From contig CANQNT010000031.1 of NCBI GenBank assembly GCA_947625255.1, positions 1 through 39,842 of the forward strand: a DNA stretch of 39,842 nt, read 5' to 3'. The DNA is from an uncultured Acetatifactor sp. (GTDB taxonomy: Bacteria; Bacillota; Clostridia; Lachnospirales; Lachnospiraceae). The position numbers and the translations under genes were made by a program. This document shows positions 27,105 to 34,831 of this stretch, piece by piece. Numbering within the stretch: position 1 is the first letter of the stretch; the number at the start of each line of letters is the position of its first letter. The notes beneath the pieces were generated by a model. It was given only the letters and a program-made list of their open reading frames with translations, had not been told where the DNA came from and did not search any database.

Positions 27105-28427
27105 TTACAGGTATTCCTGAAGCTCCCATTCAGATACCTGCGTGCTGTAGCGGTACCACTCCTCTTTCTTGGCGGCAATGTATTTTTCCGCCACATGGCT
27201 CCCCAACACCTCTTTGATAAAGGTATCCTTTTCCAGTTCCTCCAGCGCCTCCAAAAGCGTGGCCGGCATCCGCCGGATTCCCAGAGCCTCCCTTTCCTCC
27301 TCCGTCATGGTGAAAATATTTCCGTTTACATACGCGGGCGGTTCAATCTGATTTACAATCCCATCCAGCCCCGCCATCAGACACACGGCCAGCGTCAGAT
27401 AAGGATTGGCCGCCGCATCCGGACTGCGCAGCTCCACCCGCGCCCCCTCTCCCGTAAAGGAAGGAATGCGGATCAGCGGGCTTCTGTTGGCGGCACTCCA
27501 TGCAATAAAGGTAGGCGCCTCATATCCCGGCACAAGCCTCTTATAGGAATTCACCAACGGATTTGTGATCGCGGCCATGCCTTTGATATGCTTCATTAGC
27601 CCGCCGATAAAGTAATGCGCTTCCCTGCTCAGGCCCAACGCGTCTTCAGAACCGTGGAAAATGTTCCCTCCATTCTTATGAAGAGACATATTCAAATGCA
27701 TCCCCGAACCGTTCACTCCGGATATGGGTTTGGGCATAAACGTGGCATGAAGCCCGTGTCCCTTGGCAATGGTCCTCACCGCCAGCTTAAACGTGATCAA
27801 ATCATCCGCAGCCGCCAGAGCTTCTTCATATCCCAGATCAATCTCATGCTGGGCCGGGGCCGTCTCATGATGGGACGCCTCCACCATCATACCCATTTCT
27901 TCCAGAGTCAGCACCATATCTCTCCTGGCATTTTCCCCCAGATCCGCCGGTCCCACATCGAAATACCCTGCCTTCTCATGGGTAATCGTGGTGGGCAGCG
28001 CGTTTTCATCCGTATGGAATAGGAAAAACTCACATTCCGGACCCACCTCGAACAGATAACCCAAGTCAGCCGCCTTCTGGATCGCCCGTTTCAGCACGTA
28101 CCTGGAATCTCCCTCAAAGGGCTGGCCGTTGGGACGATAAACATCGCACAAAAATCTGGCAACCTTGCCTTGCTGGGGTCTCCAGGGAAAAATCGCCAGC
28201 GTGGACAGATCCGGATGCAGATACAAATCCGACTCCTCCACACCCACAAAACCTTTGATGGAAGAACCATCGAACATACATCTGTTATTCAGGGCACGCT
28301 CAAGCTGACTGGCCGTAATCGCGATATTTTTCAAGTTTCCGAGAATGTCCGTAAACTGCAGACGGATGAATTCCACATCCTCTTCCTCCACGATTCTCAT
28401 GATGTCCTTTTTCCCATAATTCTTCAT
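27105..28427 (-). CDS. glnA: Glutamine synthetase type I
   Basis: This 440-residue dodecameric enzyme makes glutamine from glutamate, ammonia and ATP. Signatures include FDGSSIKGF, EVGPECEFFLF, APAQHEIDL, the ATP loop KPISGVNGSGMHLNMSL and RSPDAAANPYL. The length and sequence suit the GSI-alpha (Bacillus/Clostridium) subtype, which is feedback inhibited and not adenylylated. The start MKNYGKKD is supported by GGAGGA; longer in-frame starts overlap the leader terminator. It has a promoter and a leader with an intrinsic terminator, and heads an operon with the ANTAR gene. Confidence 0.96.
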   Translation of the reverse strand: MKNYGKKDIMRIVEEEDVEFIRLQFTDILGNLKNIAITASQLERALNNRCMFDGSSIKGFVGVEESDLYLHPDLSTLAIFPWRPQQGKVARFLCDVYRPNGQPFEGDSRYVLKRAIQKAADLGYLFEVGPECEFFLFHTDENALPTTITHEKAGYFDVGPADLGENARRDMVLTLEEMGMMVEASHHETAPAQHEIDLGYEEALAAADDLITFKLAVRTIAKGHGLHATFMPKPISGVNGSGMHLNMSLHKNGGNIFHGSEDALGLSREAHYFIGGLMKHIKGMAAITNPLVNSYKRLVPGYEAPTFIAWSAANRSPLIRIPSFTGEGARVELRSPDAAANPYLTLAVCLMAGLDGIVNQIEPPAYVNGNIFTMTEEEREALGIRRMPATLLEALEELEKDTFIKEVLGSHVAEKYIAAKKEEWYRYSTQVSEWELQEYL

Positions 28428-28469
28428 ACATGATCCTCCATTTCCAAGAATAATCATACCGTTTCTACC

Positions 28470-28517
28470 AAAAAAGGCGCTTCTTACCTCTGCCCCCGAT
28501 AAGAACGCCCTTGTCCT
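28470..28517 (-). promoter_or_regulatory. glnA leader attenuator with ANTAR-type hairpin
   Basis: Two exclusive structures are possible on the minus strand. The terminator pairs GGCG-TTCTTA with TAAGAA-GCGCC and is followed by six T residues (28470-28509). An upstream hairpin, AGGAC-AAGGGC-GTTCT (28502-28517), has a six-base loop with A at position 1 and G at position 4, the ANTAR-target signature, and uses the GTTCT that the terminator needs. A second A1/G4 loop (AGCGCC closed by AAGA/TTTT) is present but weakly paired. Confidence 0.65.
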
Positions 28518-28524
28518 GCCATTC

Positions 28525-28554
28525 ATCATAGCAAGAGATGTCTTCATCTGTCAA
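28525..28554 (-). promoter_or_regulatory. Promoter of glnA
   Basis: TTGACA, an 18-bp spacer and TATGAT lie on the minus strand. Transcription would begin just before the hairpin and terminator, giving a leader of about 90 nt. Confidence 0.8.
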
Positions 28555-28692
28555 TATTCAACTTCGCCGATTTTTCCCTCACGCCATCTCTTCCTCCCAT
28601 CCAAATCGCACAAAATTGCAATACATATTCCCCTGTCCCCGCGCATACATTGTATCAAAAGTGAAACCATCCAATGCCAGAAAGGAAATCCC

Positions 28693-29211
28693 ATGAGTTC
28701 AAAGACCAAAATCGTAGTGCTTCACATGAAAGAATTGATATATACCGGAATCTTTGTCGGACTGGGCATCCTCTTGATCGTACTGCTTGTCATTATGTTC
28801 CTGCCCAAAAAGGACAATTCCAGCCGGACTCCTCCCGCCCCCTCTCATCCTGAAGAAAGCGTTCCGGACGATGCGGAAAAGGATCTGACAGTCACCTCCT
28901 CGGATGCCATTTACATACCCGGTATTTATACCACCCAACTGGTACTGGGCGACCAGGTCATCGATGTGGAAGTCGTGGTGGATCGGGATGTCATCAACTC
29001 CATCCGGCTGGTAAACCTCAACGAGGCCATCACTACCATGTATCCCTTGCTGGAGCCCACGTTCGAGGCACTCTGCTCGCAAATATACGAAAAGCAGTCC
29101 CTGGAAAATATCACTTATGATACGGAAAGCAAATATACCTCTCTGGTACTTCTGGAGGCCGTCCGCAATACTCTGGAAAAGGCTTATGTCAGTACCTACG
29201 TTTCACCCTGA
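28693..29211 (+). CDS. Membrane-anchored FMN-binding-like protein
   Basis: This 172-residue protein has one N-terminal membrane segment (about 14-37), a Pro/Ser/Asp linker and an outer domain from about residue 72. The domain begins YIPGIYTTQLVLGDQVIDVE, then VVVDRDVINSI, resembling the start of an FMN-binding domain (GxYxG...G..i.V.V.v..g.I..v.v). The family's SGAT motif near the C-terminus is replaced by DTESKYTSLVLLEAV, so covalent flavin attachment looks unlikely. It may be a degenerate FMN-bind domain or a similar fold with another role. AAAGGAA precedes the ATG. It faces away from glnA and is closed by its own terminator. Confidence 0.6.
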   Translation: MSSKTKIVVLHMKELIYTGIFVGLGILLIVLLVIMFLPKKDNSSRTPPAPSHPEESVPDDAEKDLTVTSSDAIYIPGIYTTQLVLGDQVIDVEVVVDRDVINSIRLVNLNEAITTMYPLLEPTFEALCSQIYEKQSLENITYDTESKYTSLVLLEAVRNTLEKAYVSTYVSP

Positions 29212-29232
29212 GATAACGGGCACAACGGATGC

Positions 29233-29283
29233 AAAAACCCGGCCGATAGGCGCAGACCAAACGCGCCCAATCCGCCGGGTTTT
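29233..29283 (+). terminator. Intrinsic terminator of the FMN-binding-like gene
   Basis: AAAACCCGGC pairs with GCCGGGTTTT around a loop that contains a smaller GGCGC/GCGCC hairpin. It is followed by T residues on the plus strand. Confidence 0.8.
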
Positions 29284-29307
29284 CATTGAGAGACATCCTG
29301 CTAAAAC

Positions 29308-29349
29308 AAAAACACCGCAGACAGCCTTTTCCGCAAGGCTTCTGCGGTA
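29308..29349 (-). terminator. Intrinsic terminator of tRNA-Ala
   Basis: On the minus strand ACCGCAGAAGCCTT pairs with AAGGCTGTCTGCGGT (one bulge) and is followed by GTTTTTG. It sits about 45 nt beyond the tRNA 3' end. Confidence 0.85.
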
Positions 29350-29392
29350 TTCCATCGTTTTGAAAAGAGTCTGAACTTTACGCAAGTTCTCA

Positions 29393-29465
29393 TGGAGATG
29401 AGGGGACTCGAACCCCCGGCCTCTTACATGCGAAGCAAGCGCTCTCCCAGCTGAGCCACACCCCC
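29393..29465 (-). tRNA. tRNA-Ala (anticodon CGC)
   Basis: A complete 73-nt cloverleaf reads on the minus strand. The acceptor GGGGGTG pairs with CATCTCC and includes G3-U70, the alanine identity pair; discriminator is A73. The D arm is GCTC...GAGC, the anticodon stem CTTGC/GTAAG encloses TTCGCAT (anticodon CGC, reading GCG), and the T arm has TTCGAGT. The CCA end is not encoded. It has its own promoter and terminator. Confidence 0.96.
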
Positions 29466-29505
29466 ATATGGAACCCCCATTTCCGGCGGTCACCACTTGT
29501 CTGCT

Positions 29506-29534
29506 ATTATACCTCTAATCCTTTTCAAAATCAA
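29506..29534 (-). promoter_or_regulatory. Promoter of tRNA-Ala
   Basis: TTGATT, a 17-bp spacer and a perfect TATAAT lie on the minus strand about 40 nt before the tRNA and just after the stop of the membrane protein gene. Confidence 0.88.
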
Positions 29535-29541
29535 CCCCTTT

Positions 29542-31517
29542 TTAAGAGAAAAATCCTCTGACCATATAATACACCCTCATATTGTCTCCCATGATCCCGC
29601 TCCCCCGGAACGCCGTCGCCAGCTCATAAAAGCTCCCCCAGGCTCCGGCGATCAGTACGAACCACAGTATCCAGGGATAAAGGCGCGTCCCCCGGGCATT
29701 CTCCAACAGCTGCAGCAGCACAATTGCCGCCGGTATCATAAGCAGCCATAGGAAATCCGTACAATACCGGTTCAGCAAGCCCGCCATCTCCGTATCCGCC
29801 GCCACGACCACCAACGCCATGACCACGCTTGCCGCCGTCAGACCCAGGGCTTTCTTCTTCCGCAAATCTCCTTTCACTCCCAAAACCCCAATGATTCCGA
29901 GCAGAATCGGATGAATCCAAAACGCCCCTCCATAGGTCCAGTCCCGAACGGTCACTCCCAAATAATCCGAATAAAATGCCGTGACCTCGGCAAAAGGAAA
30001 TGCCAGCTTCATACTGACCGGCTGAAAAAGATACATAAAGATTCCGTCCGGCAGCCGTCCCAGTTCAATCCCTCTGCGCGTCATATCATTGGTGGTCAGG
30101 TTGTAACTGGCGCCGAAATCAAACACGGAGCCAAAACGAATCGCATTATAATACATCACGCCCAGGGCCACAAGGATGTAAGGAATTGCCGCCGCCAGCA
30201 GACGCTTCCACATACCGCGGACCCGCGTGTCCCTTTTTTCAAACAACAGGGGAAGAAAAACCGGGAGCAGCAAAAAAGATCCCACCAGAAACTGTGGCCT
30301 GCATCCCGCGGTCAATGCCAGGCACAGCGCCCCTCCAGCCAGTCTCGGCAAAATATGAGCGCCTTTGTCGTGCCAATGATTGGCCGCATCCATCATCAGA
30401 CCCAGCCCCCACAAAGAGAAACAAAGCGCCGTCGTAATAGGCAGATAATAGAGGTCCGCATGGATCATGGCCCAGAACAGATTCAGCCCATTCCCCAACA
30501 GGACGGCCAAAATCAGATACCAGGCATAAGGGCTCTGGGGAAACCACCTTTTACGCAGCTTGTCCAACAGATAATAAACCCCGCCCAAAGCCCCGCTTCC
30601 GGTCAGGAATACTCCCAGCCAGGTAGGAAACTCTCCATGAAACAACAGATAATATGGAAGATGAAACATCAATGCAGGCACAATTCCAAAGTAAACATAA
30701 AAATTACCTTCATAATAACAAGTGTCCCATACATTGCTCACATTTTCCACAGACTGCATGCGCTGAGAATAATCATACGGATTCTCCATCGCCATCAAGG
30801 CCTCCAGCATAGCCTCATCGCCTGCGTCAATAGATACCTTTCCCTGACTGAGTGCCACGGCTAACTGGTGATACTGGTGGTGATAAGGCCAAACCGGTTC
30901 CAAAAAGGCGGGATTGCTCCGCACCAGCAGAAAAAACACTCCAATATTAAGAACCAATAAGACTCCTGTCGCCAACCGTTTCTGCCAGGCTTTCCAATTC
31001 CAGGCATAAAAAGCGGAGCCGGGACGCAAGCACCAGGCAAGGCACAACAGAACAAATACCGCCAGAATCCTGGGAACCGAAATAAACCATGGCACCTTTG
31101 CGTCATAAATCACGTCCGACACCTCAAGAAAAGCATCTTCCATGGTACTGAGCGAAATATGCAGAGCCTTGATATCCCCATAGCTGTGGACTGACAGATA
31201 TTTGCTTTTCTCCAGAGCGGGATAAATGGTCGCCTCCCCAATCTCATAATAGGAAGCGTCTCCCTCATCCTGCAGGGAAATCCGCACTGTAACCGGCATC
31301 GGCGTCCCATCCTCCGAAACGCTGTCCACCCCGATATATAGGAAATGAGGCGCTCCCGTCATATCCGTGGCATAAAAATCTCTGCCCTCTCCAAAAAAAT
31401 CCAGCCTTTGATGGGTCGCCGTCAGTGAAAAAAGGGCTTTATAGTTAAAAACAGTGCATTCCAGCAAAATGCTGAGCATACAAAACAGAACAATTTTATT
31501 CCAATGCTTGTAAACCA
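29542..31517 (-). CDS. Large membrane protein, GT-C glycosyltransferase-like
   Basis: This 658-residue protein has an N-terminal segment, an outer domain of about 120 residues (roughly 35-150, beta-rich), then about 12 further membrane segments. The layout and some blocks (NRYCTDFLWLLMIPA, YYNAIRFGSVFDFGASYNL, an early loop with HQYHQLAVAL) resemble GT-C membrane glycosyltransferase-like proteins of Clostridia that use lipid-linked sugars. The short acidic catalytic motif of the first outer loop is not certain, so activity is inferred from shape. The ATG used has GGAGG five bases upstream; a GTG two codons earlier overlaps it. It follows the helicase gene by 43 bp and may be co-transcribed. 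Confidence 0.6.
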
Positions 31518-31560
31518 TTTCCACCTCCGCGCCGCAAGTCCAACCAAGCGCTTCCCGTTT

Positions 31561-34500
31561 TTAAAGCTTCTCCAACTCCTCAAAAACCGCTTTGAGCACC
31601 TTGTCCCTGGATTCATAGGAATCTTTGCCGAATTGATTATTCAGGGAATACTTCCACCTGCGATTCGGCAACTGATAAAGCACCACAAGATTACCGTTTA
31701 TTTTCAGATACTCATTCCCTTTTTGAGAACGCTTCCACGCTCTCTGATAAAAACGTGCCTGTCTGCTCTGGCGGCCTTTCAGATCGGCCTCTCTCTTTCT
31801 GGCGGCTTCGATATTCCCCTCCATTTTGCCGGCGCATACACAGCCGGCAACCAGACGGCCATAATCCTTGTGGTACATATGATGGGCATAGCGAATGATC
31901 TGGTAACCGCACATTTCGCAAATACCCGCGGGCTCTCCCAAATCCTCGATCCCCTCACATTCCCAGCCGGCGTGAGGTACATCATCCCGTTTCCATAAAT
32001 TACTGCTGGCGTTTTTCAGCGCTTCCGGCTTCTGCCTACGCTCCCCATCCTCATCCACGTCAGATTCCAGGGGCAAAGGGATTCCTTCCTGCAATACAGA
32101 ATCTCCCGATTCCCCGCTTTCAAGAGGCCAATCCTCTTCCTCCGGCTCCTCCGCTTTCGGCAACCCTTGGAGCTCCGGCTCCTCCATTTCCGGCAACCCT
32201 TGGAGCTCCGGCTCCTCCATTTCCGGCAACCGTTCGAGCTCCGACTCTTCCGCTTTTGACAACTGTTCGAGCTCCGGCTCCTCCGCTTTCGACAACCGTT
32301 CGGGCTCCGGCCCCCGCCCGAACGCCTCCGCTTCCATCGGCATGGCAGACTGCGGCGGCAGCGCGCTCTGCGAGTCAGGCTTCGGCTCCGATTTCGCCGC
32401 GATCACGGGCCTCTCGTGCTTTGCCTGAAAATAATTACGGGAAATGGTCCTCGGCAGCTCCACGTTCTCGAACTTGATCTGGTAGCTGCCCCGCTTCTCA
32501 TCAATGGAAACGATTTTCCCTTTTCCAAAAATATGGTGCGAAACCTCGTCCCCGACCTGCCGCTCCACGGCCTGTTCCTCATATAAATAGCCAATCTTGG
32601 CGGCATAGGCACGGCTCTCCCGCTTCAAATCCTCCGAAACAGTCCCAATCCGGACATAATTTTCTTCTCCGATTTCCTCCAGGAACCTGGAAAGCAGCTT
32701 CTTGCTCCCGCCCTGGGAGGGCCCCTCGGAGTCCAGCAGGAACAAGTGCCGCTCCGCTCTGGTGATCGCCACATAGCATAGCCGCCGTTCCTCCTCCAGA
32801 CCTAAGAGCTTGCGATATTCCACCGTCTTGGCCGAGGGGAAGATTCCTTCCGAAAAGCCCAGAATGAATACCACCGGGAATTCCAGTCCCTTGGAGGAAT
32901 GAATGGTCATCAGCCTGACGGCATCCTTGCCCTGATCCTCATCCTCCCCGGACTGCAGGGCGATCTGCTGCAAAAACTCCGCAAGGTTCAAATCCTCCCC
33001 GAAATCTTTCTCAAATTCATTGGCAATCCGCTTGAATTCCGCCAGATTGTCCAAACGCTCCTCGTCCCCCAAGGCCCGAATATATTCTTCATAACCGGAA
33101 TCCGCCGTAACACGGTTGACAATCTCTGAAATCCGCATTCCGACGCTTTTCTCTCTCATATCCTGAATGAACTTTGCAAACCGTTTTACACCACTGTCAG
33201 CGAACATTCCGTGATCCAGGGCCAGCAGCAAATTGGTAAACAGGCTGTGCTTCTCTCCGAAATGCGCCTCATTGGAATCCTGTAGCTCCAGCAGCCGGTT
33301 CATCTTGGCCTGGCCGAACTGCCTTCTGGGACGATTGACGACCCTGCGCAGGGCCGCGTCGTCGTCAAAGGCAATCAGGCGCAGATAGGCCATCACATCC
33401 TGAATCTCCATCCTCTGATAGAATTTCACCCCGCCATAAATCTCATATGGCACATTCCGCTCCACCAGCTTTTTCTCCGCCACGCGCGATAAGAACCCGG
33501 AACGGTAAAGGATGGCAAAGTCCGAGTACCGAAGCTTCTCCTTTTTCTGCAGCTCCTTGATCTGGTCAATGACAGTATCCATTTCCTCGTAATCATTCTT
33601 GGAATGATAATGCACAACGCTGGCCCCGGCCGGATTCCCGGTAAAAAGGTCTTTCTTCAGGCGCAGCTTGTTTTTCTCGATCAAATGGTTGGCGCAAGTC
33701 AGAATCTGGGGCGTGGAACGGTAATTCTGGTTTAAAATGATGGTCCTGGTCCCCTCATGGGCCCGGTCAAAATCCACCAAAAGCTTGACATCCGAGCCCC
33801 TCCACTCATAAATATTCTGATCCGGATCACCCACGATCATCAGATTCCGATAACCGTCGGACAAAATGTCCACCAGCCGCATCTCCGCTCCCGCGCTGTC
33901 CTGAAACTCATCCACCTGAATATAGTTAAGCCGTTCCTGCCATTTTTCCCGCACCTCCCTATCCGTTTCCAGCAGATAGAGGGCATATTCCAACAAATCA
34001 TGAAAATCCAGGGTATAGGTAGCCTTTTGCCTCTGCAGAAATTCCTCTATGATCCGATCGTCCTGATTCCTGATTTCGGGCAAAATCTGACAGACCGCCG
34101 GATTGCACATGGCAGGAACGTAATCCGTCCTGCTTTTTATTTCCCCAATCTTACGTAAAATATTTTCAAAGCTCACATCGTCCAGCTGCAGCTCGAATTT
34201 CCGATAGATCTCCGTCAAAATGGACTTCTGCTGATATTCATCGATGATCTGGAATTGTTTGGTCAAGAACAGCTTCTCCGGATTTTCCCGCAGCAGCCGG
34301 TTGCAAAAGCCATGATAAGTGCAGATCAGGGTCGTATCATGCTCCGGCCCGATCAGGGCCCTGATACGCCTCTTCATCTCCCCCGCCGCCTTGTTGGTAA
34401 AGGTCACGCAGAGAATATTGGCGGAATCGATGCCGTAATCCCGCACCAAATACGCATAGCGGCTCACCAGAAGCTTCGTCTTGCCGCTTCCGGCGCCAGC

Positions 34501-34575
34501 AATGACGCGCACGTAACCCTCTGTCTCCAATACGGCCTCAATCTGTTTTTCATTCAGCCCATCCAGAATTCCCAT
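31561..34575 (-). CDS. UvrD/PcrA-type helicase with extra C-terminal Cys-rich domain
   Basis: This 1004-residue SF1A DNA helicase is much longer than typical PcrA (about 730-750). Walker A is at 26-33 (AGAGSGKT); further motifs are VTFTNKAAGEM, VDEFQDS, NYRSTPQI, TIHSSKGLEFPVVF and CYVAITRAERHLF. The usual Tudor-like tail follows (GDEVSHHIFGKGKIVSI). After it come a low-complexity acidic stretch of 11-residue repeats (about 758-812) and a new C-terminal domain (about 870-1004) with CEMC at 886-889, a His-rich run and GCVC at 911-914, probably zinc binding. It should act in repair and in removing proteins from DNA; the added domain may recruit it. AGAGGT precedes the ATG. Confidence 0.92.
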   Translation of the reverse strand: MGILDGLNEKQIEAVLETEGYVRVIAGAGSGKTKLLVSRYAYLVRDYGIDSANILCVTFTNKAAGEMKRRIRALIGPEHDTTLICTYHGFCNRLLRENPEKLFLTKQFQIIDEYQQKSILTEIYRKFELQLDDVSFENILRKIGEIKSRTDYVPAMCNPAVCQILPEIRNQDDRIIEEFLQRQKATYTLDFHDLLEYALYLLETDREVREKWQERLNYIQVDEFQDSAGAEMRLVDILSDGYRNLMIVGDPDQNIYEWRGSDVKLLVDFDRAHEGTRTIILNQNYRSTPQILTCANHLIEKNKLRLKKDLFTGNPAGASVVHYHSKNDYEEMDTVIDQIKELQKKEKLRYSDFAILYRSGFLSRVAEKKLVERNVPYEIYGGVKFYQRMEIQDVMAYLRLIAFDDDAALRRVVNRPRRQFGQAKMNRLLELQDSNEAHFGEKHSLFTNLLLALDHGMFADSGVKRFAKFIQDMREKSVGMRISEIVNRVTADSGYEEYIRALGDEERLDNLAEFKRIANEFEKDFGEDLNLAEFLQQIALQSGEDEDQGKDAVRLMTIHSSKGLEFPVVFILGFSEGIFPSAKTVEYRKLLGLEEERRLCYVAITRAERHLFLLDSEGPSQGGSKKLLSRFLEEIGEENYVRIGTVSEDLKRESRAYAAKIGYLYEEQAVERQVGDEVSHHIFGKGKIVSIDEKRGSYQIKFENVELPRTISRNYFQAKHERPVIAAKSEPKPDSQSALPPQSAMPMEAEAFGRGPEPERLSKAEEPELEQLSKAEESELERLPEMEEPELQGLPEMEEPELQGLPKAEEPEEEDWPLESGESGDSVLQEGIPLPLESDVDEDGERRQKPEALKNASSNLWKRDDVPHAGWECEGIEDLGEPAGICEMCGYQIIRYAHHMYHKDYGRLVAGCVCAGKMEGNIEAARKREADLKGRQSRQARFYQRAWKRSQKGNEYLKINGNLVVLYQLPNRRWKYSLNNQFGKDSYESRDKVLKAVFEELEKL
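32139..32303 (-). repeat. Tandem 33-bp coding repeats in the helicase linker
   Basis: Five 33-bp units encode 11-mers of the type LPEMEEPELQG, LSKAEEPELEQ and LPKAEEPEEED. Two neighbouring units (32159-32191 and 32192-32224) are identical at DNA level. Copy number may vary between strains. The region is in frame and not a CRISPR. Confidence 0.88.
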
Positions 34576-34714
34576 TCGCTTACCTCTTTTGTCCCGTTAT
34601 TTTACCCGACAGCTTCCGCCCGTCCGTCGCCTGCGCTTCATCAGCGAATACAGCGTTTCCCTGAACATCCTTCAGCAGCAATGACTGCCGTTTTAAATAC
34701 TTTCCATCCTTCAT

Positions 34715-34766
34715 ACAAAAAGAATACCAGGGACAAAAGGCCTTGTGACCTTTTGCACCCTGGTAT
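34715..34766 (-). terminator. Terminator of the DUF308-MMPL operon
   Basis: ATACCAGGG pairs with CCCTGGTAT, extended by CAAAAGG/CCTTTTG inside, and is followed on the minus strand by TTCTTTTT. The other bases from 34576 to 34831 hold the helicase leader, with a possible weak promoter (TTGTAT-17-TAAAAC), and nothing else recognised. Confidence 0.82.
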
Positions 34767-34831
34767 CATTATATCGAATATCCGGGAGAAAGTAAATGCC
34801 AAAACACTTCGCGGCATTTCTATTTTTTCTA

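Noticed and set aside
29203..29496. Minus-strand frame covering the tRNA region
   Set aside because: It is a translation of the tRNA-Ala gene and its flanking hairpins, a common artefact.
32139..32303. CRISPR-like direct repeats
   Set aside because: The 33-bp units abut without spacers and stay in frame in the helicase gene.
31561..34575. Anti-phage defence helicase
   Set aside because: All PcrA motifs and the Tudor-like end are present and no nuclease or other defence gene adjoins it, so a housekeeping helicase with an added domain is simpler.
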